Source: Torreya grandis (Eukaryota > Streptophyta > Pinopsida > Cupressales > Taxaceae). Taken from it: a stretch of 64,000 nucleotides of DNA. This document shows, in pieces, positions 11,002-23,763 of the stretch. A model generated the notes under the pieces. That model was not told the DNA's origin. It was given only the letters and a program-made list of their open reading frames with translations, and searched no databases. The stretch's first letter is position 1. The number at the start of each line of letters is the position of its first letter. The translations under genes were made by a program, and so were the position numbers. The stretch covers positions 1,254,501 through 1,318,500 of the forward strand of contig JARHVA010003168.1 in the NCBI GenBank assembly GCA_037957365.1. Direction: 5' to 3'.

Positions 11002-13030
11002 TTTGATGAGTGAAGTAATCATCCAAACTTGATAAAAATGGAAAAAGTGAAAATAGAGAAATGGAACAAGATTAGTTTCAAAAATATTGACAAATAAGTT
11101 TTATAAACTTTTAAATGAAACAAAATAAATCCAAGAAGGATAAAGAGATGGTGTAAATAAGTAATTCATAGTCACTCAAAAATAATTTTTTTGTTCTTTA
11201 AGATAGATTAAACCAAAATAAAACTATTAGTAACATGTTTATGAGAAGATTATGAATATGGAATATAGAAGATAAGAAATACATTTAAATATGTATTTGC
11301 CTATAAAGGGGGGAATGAAATGGGTGTGGGGGAAATTTAGGTGGTACCAATGGAGAAAAATCTTTATCAAAATTAATACACTCAATTTAAGTTGGAAAAA
11401 TGAGACTTTTGACATTAAGGACTCTAGATAACTTGCCGTAGCCATAGAAATTTGGGTTATCAAGTGAAGTATAAACATCAACCCATAAATATTATATGCG
11501 TGAAAAGTAAAATGGACCTACATTCCCATAATATGTTCTCCATTCCTCAATATCATTTATAGATCCATTTATATATTATAAATATTGGGCACTTGCATGA
11601 GAACGTAGGTAGCATTATAGATAATTTTGAAATATTCTATCTTAGTCTACTAGCATACCACACCCCAATGGACCTCAACTCTATTATCAGGCCAATTATG
11701 AAATTTGGGATTCAACTAGAATAGAATGTGTGATTGATAATAATGTATTTTGGTGTGATTTTAAATTCTGATTATATAGTTGACTTTTTATAATTACCTT
11801 GGGTTTTAAATTATTTTGTCTTTTAATTTTATTTTGATGGTTTTTTCTTTACCTCCTCCATGTGGATTTTTAAATACAAACATGGGTGTTAGAAATGAAT
11901 AACACTATAAAACTTAGATTTGGTAGCTAAATAAAACAATTTAGAGAGAATGGTTTCTAATAGTATTTTACTTGTATGTTAAACAAAAATTATCTTTAAA
12001 TTCACCTTGGTGTTCACAAAGTGGAATGAATATAGGGGAGAAAAGGAGAATTAACATGAAGTGATTGAGTCACCTCAAACCACAAAAAAATGTGATCATG
12101 TGAAAATGATGAAATGATAGGTAAACATGACTCCATATCATAATAAATAGTGTAAATATAGGGAAATATGAAAAAATAGTCTGTTTAACATTATTACTAT
12201 ACAAAAAGCTGAATTGATTTTGAGATTATGAAATCACAATCCTTAACCATTTCCTTAATTTATAAGAACACTTAGTTTTAAAGATAGTTTTAGGAAATTT
12301 GTAAATTTTATGAGGAAATATTGGTCCTATAGAAGGTCTTACATTGTATACCATAAAATATAAAATAAGTTAGGTGAAAATATGAAAATGTTTCTGTGAG
12401 GAAGGCCTATTCCTATCCAAGGTCTTATATTGTAACTCACAAAAGATAAATAAATGAAAATAAACTTGTAAAATGACAAATTCATGATGAATTAAACATA
12501 TTAATAATATAAAAAATATATTCATGAGGTTGGGTGAGTCTTATCCATGGTATTATAATGAAACTCATGAACTAATATAAAAGTAATGAAAATAGACTAA
12601 ACGACCAATGATGTGAACTAAGGCTACTAAGAGTAGTGTAATGTTGTAGGTTGGTTAGTTTTGTGGGAAACATAAAATAAGTGCTAATATTTGTAGTATA
12701 TGAAAGTATGTGAACAAAATATTTTCTTTAAAAATTGAGCATTAGTGGGTTATTTGAAAATATGTCCTTCATTAGTTTGTAATCTATAAGTAGAAAGACC
12801 AAGGATGCCTTTATTAAGTAAGGACCCCTATCATTTTTGGACATAATATCCTTCCTTATCATGTGTACAATCTATTTTGAGGATTAGGTCATAAATAGTG
12901 AAAATTCAGACTTTTACTTTTTCATTATGTTATTTAGTAATGACAGCTTTGTATTGGTGGTTATGTTGTAAAGCAACCATACATCACACATTTAGGAAAT
13001 ATAAAGCATGGAGATGAAATTAATGTAATT
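10385..13030. other. 3' spacer of the Tat-like element; no gene recognised
   Basis: It lies between the integrase end and the 3' LTR. Next to the LTR the minus strand reads AAGTAGGGCATA, a weak polypurine tract candidate. No coherent reading frame was recognised on either strand. It contains the TA microsatellite at 10939. Long 3' spacers are usual in Tat elements. Confidence 0.5.
10939..11000 (+). repeat. Perfect (TA)31 microsatellite
   Basis: Sixty-two bases of uninterrupted TA, inside the 3' spacer of the Tat-like element. Confidence 0.99.
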
Positions 13031-13039
13031 CCTCATCAA

Positions 13040-13740
13040 TAATTATACCATGAAGGTGAATAATTAAATATGGTAGCTTAACTTTTAAAGGTAAGACTGA
13101 TTCATACTCATATACTAATGAAAATGGTATTGTCCCAGTAGCAATGCATATGTTAATGGGATACGCCCAAAGTGTAGGATAAATATGGATATGCCATTAA
13201 GTAAATTATGATCTAATAGTCTTTTGTAATATTTTTTTCAAAATTTTATTAGTGGTTTCTTCTTGGCCATTACATTGAGGATGATAATGTATTGAGAATA
13301 TATGTGTAATTTTTAATTTCATGCATAGTTGTTTCATATATTTGTTTTTAAAGTTTCCATCATTATAAGAAATGATGGTATGAGAAACCCCAAAACAACA
13401 AATGATTTTATTGATAATAAAATTGGAAATGGTAATACTAGAAACATTTGTAAGAGACATAAATTCCACCTATTTAGTAAAATCTTTAGTTGTAGTGATA
13501 ATGAATACATGGCCATATTGTGATCTAGATAATTTACCAAAGAGATTTAAACCCCACATAGAGAATGGCTAAAGAGACTATACAGTTTGGTGTTCAAATG
13601 GAAGAGAGTGAATAAGATCATCATGAAGTTGACAAAGATTACACTTTTTATCAAATTTAATGGCATATTTTTCAATACTAGGGCATAATTAACCCATACA
13701 TAAGCATTTGTGGGTTATATCATGAATGCTATAGTGACCA
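13040..13740 (-). pseudogene. Integrase relic of the Tat-like element
   Basis: The minus strand shows the integrase parts in order. The zinc finger is HYSIHDITHKC followed by KKCNLCQ, an HHCC arrangement. The core begins PFSMWGLNLFG, where the first catalytic Asp has become Asn (usually WGIDLVG). Next come FGVSHTIISYNDGNFKNKYM and HPQCNGQEETTNKILKK, the second Asp and the catalytic Glu. The end reads PTLWAYPINICIATGTIPFS and LVYEYESVLPLKV, matching the usual AYRTTPRTSTGATPF and LVYG.EAVLPIE blocks. Frames are joined across several shifts. The longest clean stretch is 13469-13206. Confidence 0.92.
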
Positions 13741-14119
13741 CTTATATATTCCCCCATGGGATTGTTCAATAAGGAAGGAAATTCATATAGGAGGACACAA
13801 CATAGTAAAGTTACTTTGACATTATGATAATAGAGGGTGTTATTTCAAATTACACATTTGAATTATTGTTTATGAATTTTAGTCATCACAAGAATCTATT
13901 TCTGGAGGGTAAGTTTGATTTTCAATGAATTGAAATATGTTTTTGTACCATGGGCTTTGTCAAATTGTAATAGCCACAATGTGGAGAATTAGATTTTTTT
14001 TTTATAAAGAATAATGTATTTTCCTCATTTGAATAATAAATTTAGAATCATGAAGTACTTGGTGAGGGTGAAATAGAGATGTTGATGCAACAAGAGAATT
14101 AGTGATAACATTTTACTCT

Positions 14120-14475
14120 CTTAGGATAGGTTTGATGGTAAAAGAGGCAAATTATTTGGCAATAATAGTGGAAATTTGATGATATGCAATAAGAATTTAA
14201 CTTTCACATTGTAATCCCCACTAACTTGATGACATATAAGTTGTGATTCACCTAAAGCATGTAAATATGGTATGTGTAGATTGATTATGCCTTGCATGCC
14301 TATTATTAGAGATTCATATTCAACCATATTATTGGTGACATCAAAGATTAATCAAAATTTGAAAGGTATGATTTTACCATGTGGGTTTTTTAAGATACAA
14401 CCTACCCAGCTCCTTAAAGTCATTTGGAACCATTTAAGTGAAGTGCCTTGGTGTCTTTATTTAAGTCAATTATAA
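14120..14475 (-). pseudogene. Second (archaeal-type) RNase H relic
   Basis: The minus strand 14327-14121 reads MVEYESLIIGMQGI, then HALGESQLICHQVSGDYNVK. These match the AEYEALI.GL and GDSQLV..QV.GEY blocks of the extra RNase H of Tat elements. The Asp of GDSQ has become Glu. An upstream HLNGSKW..GAG fragment corresponds to FDGSS...GAG. It lies between the first RNase H and the integrase, the position established for this domain in Tat elements. Confidence 0.85.
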
Positions 14476-14689
14476 ATTATGATATTTGATCAATGATTAA
14501 TTTAGATTTATAAGTAACAAGGTTAGTTTTTTCTTGGTTATTTACTTATAAATTAGTAGTGAAGTTATGAAAATAATATTTCAATGAGATTACTTGGTTA
14601 ATACATTCAATATAAATAATTTATTCATTATGAAGTGTATCTTGAAGGTGGTTTATATATAATAGGAAATACATTACAAGTTGGTCTAC

Positions 14690-15010
14690 GATGACATGCC
14701 TTTTGATAGATTTTTATGTAATAATTTAGAGGTCAAATTCAATTATTAGGACCATCCATTTTCCAATTCTATCTCTAGGTAAGAAAAATTTAGAGAAAAA
14801 GTGATGAATTTGATTAAAATAGTCAATGGCATAAGTATATTGATAGAGCATATAATGATGGATATTTTCAACTACAAAAAATATATAAAGACATTCATGT
14901 TCTAATTTTGTATTACATTTCTCATAATTGGTTAAGCCTTGATTGATATAATAAATGGCATATTCTCTACTAGTATCATCTTGTTGGGAAAACGTTACTA
15001 TAATTCATAT
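14690..15010 (-). pseudogene. First RNase H relic (gypsy type)
   Basis: Reading on the minus strand: FSQQDDTSREYAIYYINQGL, TNYEKCNTKLEHECLYIFFV, then IGKWMVLIIEFDLQII. These match the blocks ...RPVYYVSKAL, ..YP.LEK.ALALV and L.KWA.ELSEFD.... of gypsy RNase H. The dipeptide QQD stands where the family has a less conserved loop. Scattered stops fall at Gln positions. Confidence 0.88.
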
Positions 15011-15139
15011 ATAGGTAGAAGACATATATAGAATTAATGAATAATCATTTAAAGGTGAAAAAAAATTGTGAGGAATAATCATAGATTCGTTCATGTTAAA
15101 TGATTTTTGTCATGAATCTATCCATTTTAGAGCATTACC

Positions 15140-15900
15140 TTTTTTATTAAGGGAATTAATAAAGTAAATATGGTAAGCCATTTCAGGAACAAAATGGTGA
15201 ATTTTTCCATGTTTATAGAGATATTTTTTATGTCAATAATGGAAAAATCAATAGGCATGTTGATGATAGATTTGAATTTAGTTAGATCAAAATCAATGCC
15301 TTGGAGGGAAACCATAAATCCTAAAATTTTACTAGATGTAACCCTGAGTACACATTTAAAGGGACTAGGTCTAATTTTATATTTAATGAGTCAATAAAAT
15401 GATATCTAAATCATGAATGTGAGTTTTAATAATTTTAGATTTGGAAATGAGCTCATCCACATAGGTTTTGATGGTTTTATGAATACGACCATGAAAAATA
15501 TGGATCATTTCTCATTGATAAGTATCTCCAACATTTTGAGGTTGAAAGGAATTTTAACATAACAATAGATGCCCCATTCTACAAATTTTTTTGTTTTATG
15601 TTGATATTTAGGAGATATATGAATTTTATTATATCTCAAGAAACCATCCATGAGTGATAACATTTCATAACTAGCTAAATAATCAATAATAACATCTATT
15701 TAAGGAAAATGCAAATTATCTTTTGGACATGTTAAATTTAAATTATGAAAATTAATGCATATACAAATAACCATGGTGATTTTTTTAATAATAGGAATTA
15801 TGTTTGATACCCATTATAAATAGTCCACAAGTTTAATTAATTTACCATCCAAAATGTTTATGATTTCTTTATGACATAAGGTATAAATTTTAGGTGGAAA
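15140..15900 (-). pseudogene. Reverse transcriptase relic
   Basis: Minus-strand blocks in order: WVSNIIPI and K, NFHNLNLTCPKDNLHFP, YEMLSLMDGFLRYNKIHISP, FVEWGIYCYVKIPFNLK, KTYVDELISKSKII (positions 15452-15463 encode YVDE), RVTSSKILGFMVSLQGIDFD, LTKFKSIINMP. These correspond to the fingers, palm and thumb of plant gypsy RT. The catalytic YVDD is YVDE here, and the Asp in the SLMDGFSGY block is kept. Many stops and shifts make it inactive. Confidence 0.93.
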
Positions 15901-17139
15901 TTTTCATTGATTTTATTGAACATGTTTATCATTTGGATGCGATATGATGTTACTAAAAATGATACTAGGATCAATACCTAACATATATTCATATAACCAA
16001 TTGAAAACTTCATGATATTTGTCAAATAATATACTAAAATTATCATTATATTCAAAAGTAATCTATTTAGATACAATAATAGGTTGAGGACATGTAGGTG
16101 TAACATATTCTATTTTTGTATTTTCTTTGATGAGCATAGAATTTCTATTGCAAATGGTATGGATCAAGAGAGAGGGAAGAGATAGGATGTGTTTTGGGAT
16201 TAAAACTAGTAATGTAATTATTTAAACAAAGAATATTTTGCTTAAATATTATAATCTTATAATGTTGGTGTGGAATTTAAGGTTCTCCAGCATGGAGGAT
16301 CTCAAATATAGCTTCATCAATAGGAAACATAGGTAAAGGTAAATAGTATTCAAGCTCCACTTCTAAAACAATGATTTTATTACCTTTGATATCATATTTA
16401 GAATATATTTGTATAACTCTAGTGGATTTATAATATAAGGTAATTTATGATGAAGTAGTGAAAAGAAATTCTGTGTTGGTGAGATTGTGTTGATTTAAAT
16501 CAACTGTATCTATAGTCATTGTATTGGGTTGTTCAATAGATGTAGTTTCAATCTAATTGATTTGGATATATTTAGAATGTGTTAATTAAATTTGATAAAT
16601 GTAATGATAATAAGGGTAAATAATGTTTGTAGTTTATAAAGTATGTTGTATTGGATTAGATTATGTAGAAAGTTTAAAATATGCCTTAGTTTGGATTTAT
16701 TCAATAACACATGGGCTGTTGAATAATGGTGGATTGATGTGAGGTACATAACCTTCAAGGTGTGATTTAATATCAGATGAGATATGAATGACATGGACAT
16801 TGTTATTGAAGGAATGTATTTTTCCTAATGTATTTTGGTAATGTTGTATATCTAAATCTTGTTATTAGGATTGAGACATGATATAATTATCATCATAAGT
16901 GTGATAAATAGTGCATGAATTTTTTTCTATGGGAGAATTAGTGGTTGAAACATATATGTTGCTAAATTTTTAAGGAGACATAGTTAAATGATATCTAAAT
17001 AATTTTACCACTCTATATTAATTACATGTGAAATCATCTTATGTGTAAGAGGATTCATAATCATTGCATGGAGAGGGTGATTTAGTAGTGTCATAAATCA
17101 TAAGAGTGGTGTGATCACATAGAAATAAATAAGGAAGAA

Positions 17140-17800
17140 TCGATTCCACTATATAAGGGGGTAATAGAGTGGTATTTCAAGTGTTTTAAAATTCATTAGG
17201 TTCATCATCATTTGAATTAGCATGACTAACATGTAAATTAGGATTAATATTAATGAATTTAATGAGAGGTGGAATGTTGATGTGGGGAATATTTTTAATG
17301 AAATATTGAGATTTATGATTTGGTATCTAGATACTCCATAGATTAGGATCAACTTCATGTTTGTAGTTTTTTCCATTATGTATGAATTTTATACATTGAC
17401 TACCTAAAGAGGAAATATAAATCATATGATGTGTTCATGGGTGACCAAAGATAATGTTGTAATATAATGGAAGATTAATAACCATGATCTTAGTGAGAAT
17501 TTTCTTGGGTCTAATAGTAAGTGGGACCCAAATGCATCCAAGTGGTTTTTTATTAGTTTTATCAAATCCTCTACATGTGAGGCATGTCTATTTAAATTTT
17601 CTTTGGTGAATCTAATTTTTTGAATTAACTAAAGAGAGGTAACATTAATTCCTAATTATTCATCAAATAAGACCTTTATAATAAGGATATTATTGATCAC
17701 AATTTTAATAAATAGGGATGGATCATTTGCTTGAAAAATAATTTCATCATTAATCATATCCTCCTTGAGAAATTTTATGGATTTTTTTGAAGATGTATAA
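17140..17800 (-). pseudogene. Aspartic protease relic
   Basis: The minus strand reads VINNILIIKVLFDE and LGINVTSL at the active-site position (usually LFDSGAGINVM; the catalytic D survives but the T/S-G is lost). Further on come KPLGCIWVPLTIRPK, INLPLYYNIIFGHPWTHHMI and LGSQCIKFIHNGKNY. They match the YN.LLGRPWIH and S..HQ.LKF blocks that follow the protease in Tat polyproteins. Order and spacing fit between gag and RT. Confidence 0.82.
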
Positions 17801-18299
17801 ATTATTTCATCTATAAGTGAATGATCATTAGAAGGGATTTACAAATCAAGAGATTGTGGTTATTTTATATTTTGTAATAATTGGATAAGGAATTTATGTT
17901 GATATGGAAAAGTGTGAAATAATTACATAAGGGTATTTTTTCAAGGCATTAAATTAAGTTCTTCCAAAAAAAATCCAATGTGATTTAGAGGATGAATAAG
18001 CAAAATGAGGTATATGAGGTATGCCATTTTTTATAATAATAGGAGTAATAGGTTAGGGCTTTGGTTGTGTATGTGTTTTCTCATTTGATTCAAAAGATGT
18101 GGATGTAGTGGTTATGGTATTTTTAAGTAGTTGTTCATCAGTAGAGGGTTTCTTAGGTTTAGTGATAGGGTCATTGTGAGTAGGTTGTCATTTATAGTTG
18201 ACTTCTAATGTATTCACATATTGAGAGTTGGTATAATATTCTTCCAATTCAGCATTCGTCACACAAATACTGTCATTCAAATGCTATGTTAGAGGTATA

Positions 18300-19330
18300 A
18301 GAGGATTTTTAAGGTTTGGAAGGTATGGTTTTAGTAACTTATTTATTTTGGGAGGCTTTAATATAAACATGATGACATAATTTGATCATATAATCATGGT
18401 CAAATGTATCCCCTAACATAAATGAGAAACCAAATAGAATAATCCCATGACATTTTTAATGAGAATGAGCCATACTAGCATGAAACCAAAAAATATATTA
18501 GGATCATACCATGAAGGAGGGGAAATATTATAGGTGAAAGGTTTAGATGGAGATAATAACTAATTCATTTTTAGTACCATTAATGGTGGGTGGGAAACAA
18601 GTTTATTATCTATTTTTATGACTCCTACTTTCATTTGAGGATTATCATTTGTAATTTCATTAGTTAAAGTTTGGAGATATTTCTTAATTGAGCTATGGGT
18701 TGGCTCAAATTGTTTCATAAAGAAATCTTGTCTTTTAGCCTAATCAAATGCTTCATTTAAATTTTTTGGAGAAAATTTCCCTATACCAAAGGGAAGGTGT
18801 TAAATTAGTGATAATTATATTGAAAATATTGTCATAAGTCATGTTTTTATGTACTTTATGAGATAATGATTCCATTCATTTGATAAAAGCATGAGCTAAT
18901 TCTAATGGTGATTACTTAACATTGATGAAATGACTAAGGAAATTTTATAAAAGATCATTTTGTTGAAATTACTTTACTAAGGCATTAACCAAATATTCTA
19001 ATTATGATATGGAAAGTTGAGAAAATTGATTATACCATTCTAAAACATCTCTAGTTAATGTTTTGACTAGAAGCTTAGCAGTAACAAAGGTATTTGTTTG
19101 GAACCATTCTTTATAGAGATTAACAAATGCCTTAATAAAATATGTGAGGTATTTAGTTCCATCTTATTCAATAGTTGGAGATATGTTTCCAATATCAGTG
19201 GATATAATGAAAGGAGCTAAATGTTTATTTTAGATATTTTAAAGCATATTATTATGCATAAGTGGTTGCAAAATGATATTCCTATTTACATCTATAATAG
19301 GAGGAGGGATAAAATTTTGATTATTTTTAG
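18300..19330 (-). pseudogene. Gag relic of the Tat-like element
   Basis: The minus strand near 19110-18700 reads WFQTNTFVTAKLLVKTLT, RDVLEWYNQFSQLSISE, LVNALVKQFQQNDL, FINVKQSPLELAHAFIKWM, then NIFNIIITNLTPSLWYREI. This matches the retrotransposon gag core (A..WY..L....I.S...L...F...F, then Q...ESL..Y..RF). Downstream text with SHPPLMVLKMNQLL and PPSWYDPNI lies in the gag-protease linker. It is broken but easy to follow. Confidence 0.8.
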
Positions 19331-19799
19331 GTGATTTAAGAGGAGGTTGATTAGTAATTTGTAATATATGATGTTGCGTTTGCATAATTGAGAGGTGTTT
19401 ATCATTTTCATAACATTAATTTTTTGGATTATTTGTGTAATAATTTGATTAGTAGAAATTATTGTATTTTAGTTACTAATTTAGAAGCTGGAATGTTATT
19501 ATTAGTAGAAGGAAGAATATTAGTGTTGATAGGAAGAACATTCATGTTTTTAGGAGTAAGAATGTTGCCTATATGAGGATTAATTATGGGATTATTAGTT
19601 AAACTCATATTTACTGCTCCAATGGTGTACTAAGGAAGTATGGATAATGTGGTATCTTGAGAAGAGTGAAATGGATTAGCACCATATAAATCATCACTTT
19701 GGGTGATTTGAACCATGTTTCAAGTAATAGTTTTATATAGAAGATGGGAAAATGTGTACCATGAGGGAGTATCCTCTTAAGTGGCTAACGTGGGTAAGA

Positions 19800-22017
19800 A
19801 AGAGAAACCCATGTATCTTAAAAATGGGTTAAGTTTATAAATAAATATTTTAATCAGTTATTTAATGATGATAAGTAGGTAAAAATAAAGATAAGAATGT
19901 GTAGGTTACTCTTATGAAAAAGTTTATAAGAATAAAACTAAGTTGGGTAGACATTGAATGGAATTAGGCAAAGAAGTTTCAAGATTAAAAAGGAAATGAG
20001 TCATTCAATTAGTATGTAGTCAATCAAGTCGATGTAGTTTGAATAGGTGAGAAACTAGACTAAAGGTAAACTATGACAACTAATAAGTAAAGAGTTGAGC
20101 AGGTTGACATAGTGGATTACTCAACTAGAAAATCTTATATAGTTTATAAAAATAACTAATTCATCTAATAAGTATGAATTAAAACATATATAAATAATTA
20201 GGCATGTAGGATAATAGAAAAATATACATAAGACTAGGTTGAGCTGGTCAACGACATTAAACAGGTAAAAAAATAGAATAATCTAAAATAGATTGGGTTA
20301 GGCTAGTTGATGAAGTTCTATAAACTAGGATTTTTTTAAAATGGTCTAAATCTAGATGATTTAGTTCTAATTATAGAAAATAAATCTAAACACATAAGTA
20401 ACTAGGTCAATTTGGTCAATCTAATTATAGCACAACATAAATGTTGTATCAATGTTGGCTAATATAAGTCTACAATATAACATAGAGTATAAATAACAAG
20501 CAACAAAAATATTATTAAGAATATAATTAATTATTTCAAAATAAGATTAGGAATTTGTAATAAAGGTTTTATTGAAAGTGTAATCTTCTTAAGATACTTG
20601 CTTGTCCATTAGATAGTATTAGCCCAATGTTTCAAAGAATTAACTATAGAGGAAGCATCATTCCCATATGCCACTAAACCCAGTTTCAAGGATAAGGTGG
20701 AATTATCTTCTTAGTCATAATTTTTAATATATGTACCACATAAAAAAACTAATTGATATATTATTAAGGTTCAATAAAGAGGTAAATACTAGGTGTTCTT
20801 GAAATATCATGAGGTACATAGAAACTAAAAATTCTATTTAGCTCTATACTATGACTATGATTATTGGGGAAATCCCCTCATGAAAGATATATATAAATGA
20901 TATACAAATACCATAAATATATTATTGAGTATCACTTCATGATATTATCTAAGTAGTTTTAAAAGTGTTGGTACATAGTTTCTAGGGAAAGCCAAATAAA
21001 GTGAAAACTAAGAGCAAAAATCAATGATTCAAACGTTAAGTTACAAAATTTGAAAAATAAAGAAATAAAAAACCAAATAAAAATTAAAGTGAGTTTAATT
21101 AATATCAATTTAGGTTAATTCCTTTTTCTTTAACTAGGAAAGAAAAAAATAAAACAAGGTCAACCTGGTCCACTGAGATAAACAAATAGAATAGAATAGA
21201 GTCTAGCTAATCGGTTTAGTTTATTGTAAAGATAGGTCAAAAAATTCATAGTATAATAGGTTGACCTAGTTTTCTAGGCATAAAATAGATAAAAATAGTA
21301 ATGAAAGTTAAATTTTGAAAAAGGTGGGAAAATAAATTTGTTTAAAAATTAATAAAGTGACAATATTGCTCTGGTTATAATGACCTTAGAAAATAAGATA
21401 GAGTCAACCAAGTCAATGCAATATTTTTCCTAAAGATTCTAAGTTGTTTTATATTGGGTCATCCAAGTGAAAGTTTGAACCTACCAAGGTAGAACATATA
21501 ATTATTAAATAGAGTTGACTTAGTCTACCTAGTATAAATAAAACTAGTAAATAACAAAGAAAATAATACTATATAGATCAGATCAATGTAGTTATAAAAT
21601 GAAAAATGAAAAAGATAAAATAATATAATAGGTGAATTATATTAAATTAAATAGGTAGAAAAGGAATCTATGTCACTTAGATCAATCTCATTTTTTTGAA
21701 ATGGAAATTTCATGTGTAAAGAGCTAAATTGGGTCAATAAGGTCACCTCAATTGGAAAACCTATAAACATATGGATAAACTAGGTTGATATGGTTGACAA
21801 AGCTATAAAATCCTACACATAAAGATAATACAATTCAACATGGTTGATAATTATTTAAAAATTCTACACATAGAGCCAAACTAGGTTGACATCTTTGATG
21901 AAGTATGGAAACCTGCACATAGAATGTTAAACTAGGTCTACATGGTTGATCTAGTTGTCTATAAATAAATATTAAAAATATGTAAAGGTTAAATTAACAT
22001 TGGGTTCACCAAATTTA
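19800..22017 (-). other. Leader of the Tat-like element with degenerate GGTTGAC repeats
   Basis: Between the 5' LTR and gag I see no reading frame. Short motifs of the form AGGTTGACATGGTTGAC, GGTCAACCTGGTC or CTAGGTTGATATGG recur at irregular spacing (for example near 20110, 20230, 20400, 21155, 21260, 21500, 21780, 21880 and 21940), often with flanking AAACTAG and ATAAA. They look like the remains of a tandem array of a unit of roughly 50-100 bases. Confidence 0.5.
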
Positions 22018-23226
22018 TGCAAGTGAAATAATACATATCTACAAATTATCCTACTTAGTAATATCCAAGGTCAGAGAAGGTAATCAAATAATAGTCCACT
22101 TAACAATACTTTGTTATATTAGGGTCATGAACAATAATTGATCCACTAAACCTACACTGAGTAATTTATTCTCACACAATGACAAATATAAGGTTTGTAA
22201 TGCCTCTAGTCAAATGTCATTTTGTGATAACCTTAGATAGGTCTTATGATTGTAATAATAGTAAGCAAGCTAATTTATTAAATAAACATGCAATTTAATC
22301 TATTAATGAATATGCAAGATAATATAGTGCTCACCAAAGCTTGTGGCATAAATAGGAAAAATAATAAAAATGAAAATATAATTATATCTAATATAACATA
22401 GAATTAACTTAATCAATGAGAGATGTAATTCAATCCATTATCTCTACAATATCTACTTATCAAAATATGAAGGTCTAGGAGTATACTCACCATGTTGAAG
22501 TGAACCCATCATGACTCAATATCTCCCTTAGTAAATTATACTTTTCAATAGGTTTTTATTTAATATAGAGATCACAAGAATAGATCAACTATAGGCAAAA
22601 ATACTTCTCCTATGCATCCAAAACCTCCACAAGACAAGTGTTACTTATCCAAATCAAAAACCTAAGAAATGAAGTCTCATATTGATTGTATTAGCATATT
22701 TGAGAAAAGTAATGATGCATAATTGAATGATCATATATTTATAAATGAATTTTAAAGGGTATTTATAACCAATGATTGACCCTAAACCCTCACAAAATTA
22801 AGCTAACAAGGTTGACTTGATCAACTTTGTTAGGTGGTAAATAGAGACATTAGGCCTAAAATATGTTATATTGGGCCAATGAAGTCCTATAATGTGTGAT
22901 AAGTTACCAACAAAGTCAAACCAATTGACATAGTAGTAAAAGTGTTTAAATGGGTTTTATTATTAGGGAGGGATATTTTGGATGGTGAATTACTTAAGGG
23001 TGTCTATAAGTGGGTTTTTAATGATTAATAAATTGGATAAGAGTATCTTTTATTGGTTTTAGGTAATGGTATAGGTGCCAATAATCCTAAAAATCACCAA
23101 AAGTATTCTAACCCCTTTCCTGGTGTACCCTTTAAGGTGCGTACTTAGAAATATTTAAATTCTATGGGTTACTATAAGAGATAAATCACTAGTAGCTGAT
23201 AAGGTTTTAAAAATATTGTGTATACA
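22018..23226 (-). repeat. 5' LTR of the Tat-like element
   Basis: Partner of 9177-10384; see that entry for matched landmarks. On the minus strand it starts TGTATACACAA at 23226 and ends ...CA at 22018, with the primer-site-like sequence immediately beyond. Confidence 0.8.
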
Positions 23227-23232
23227 TATTTC

Positions 23233-23530
23233 AAAAATAAGAAGGGTATTAAACATTATGTATATATTCCTCCTTCTAGTGGGACATACTAATGAGGATA
23301 TAGATGGGGATTTTTGTAGATTAGCAACATCATTATGGAAATTAGACACATTTTATTTGTTTCATGTCATGGACACCTATAAAACATGTTAATATGGGTA
23401 GGGTAAATTCACTCCTTACTTTATTGAGGATGTGTATGATTTTAAGGCCTTATTCATACTTTTTGGATAGAAACCATAATATAGTTGGTATTATCAAACC
23501 TAATATGTTTAAGTTTATGTTATGTAAGGC
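23233..23530 (+). pseudogene. Relic with a VGHTNEDID motif (DUF7869-like core)
   Basis: Starting right after the Tat-like element, one plus-strand frame reads SKIRRVLNIMYIFLLL, VGHTNEDIDGDFCRLATSLW, YLFHVMDTYKTC and, after two stops, KFTPYFIEDVYDFKALFI. FL.VGHTHEDID..F followed by a T.....M..Y and a P..IEEV.DFK block is the signature I recall for DUF7869-type proteins, sometimes found near transposase-like regions. The stops are TAA/TAG where Gln would fit. It probably continues the relic that ends at 8850, split by the Tat-like insertion. The family link is from memory, not a search. Confidence 0.55.
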
Positions 23531-23763
23531 ATACTATTGATATAATATAAATAAATAATAAAATATTTATATGGTCTCATCTAGTTCCAATCTACCATAA
23601 AAATATAATGGTAATCCAAACTTATCAGAAGTTAAACCTCCTTTCTAAAATTTTAGATAACCCAAATAAATGGAAGATCTAAAAAAGGGACTAAAAGTAG
23701 GTATTTAACATTGGGGGAAATCACATTAGGTTAAGATAGAGAATCTATGATTTTAAATATAAT
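23530..23763. other. Flank of the second LTR element; weakly protein-like, unassigned
   Basis: It contains AT-rich sequence with short plus-strand frames (for example GEITLG near 23720) that could be the continuation of the preceding relic. The last five bases, ATAAT, form the left target duplication of the next element. Confidence 0.35.

Larger units (their letters stand above)
9177..23226 (-). mobile_element. Tat-like Ty3/gypsy LTR retrotransposon, about 14 kb, decayed
   Basis: Two direct LTRs flank a minus-strand gag, protease, RT, RNase H, second RNase H and integrase series. A second RNase H after the first is established as characteristic of the plant Tat group, which also tends to have long non-coding leader and 3' spacer regions, as here (about 2.2 kb and 2.6 kb). 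Next to the 5' LTR the minus strand reads TTTGGTGAACCCAATG at the primer-site position, a degenerate match to the tRNA-Arg-type site (TGGCGACTCCACTGGGG). No convincing target duplication was found (TGTGT against TATTT). It appears inserted into the VGHTNEDID-protein relic, whose pieces lie at 8850 and 23240. Confidence 0.85.

Noticed and set aside
9172..23231. Target duplication of the Tat-like element
   Set aside because: The flanking pentamers (TGTGT and TATTT) do not match, and the left boundary is blurred by a tandem duplication.
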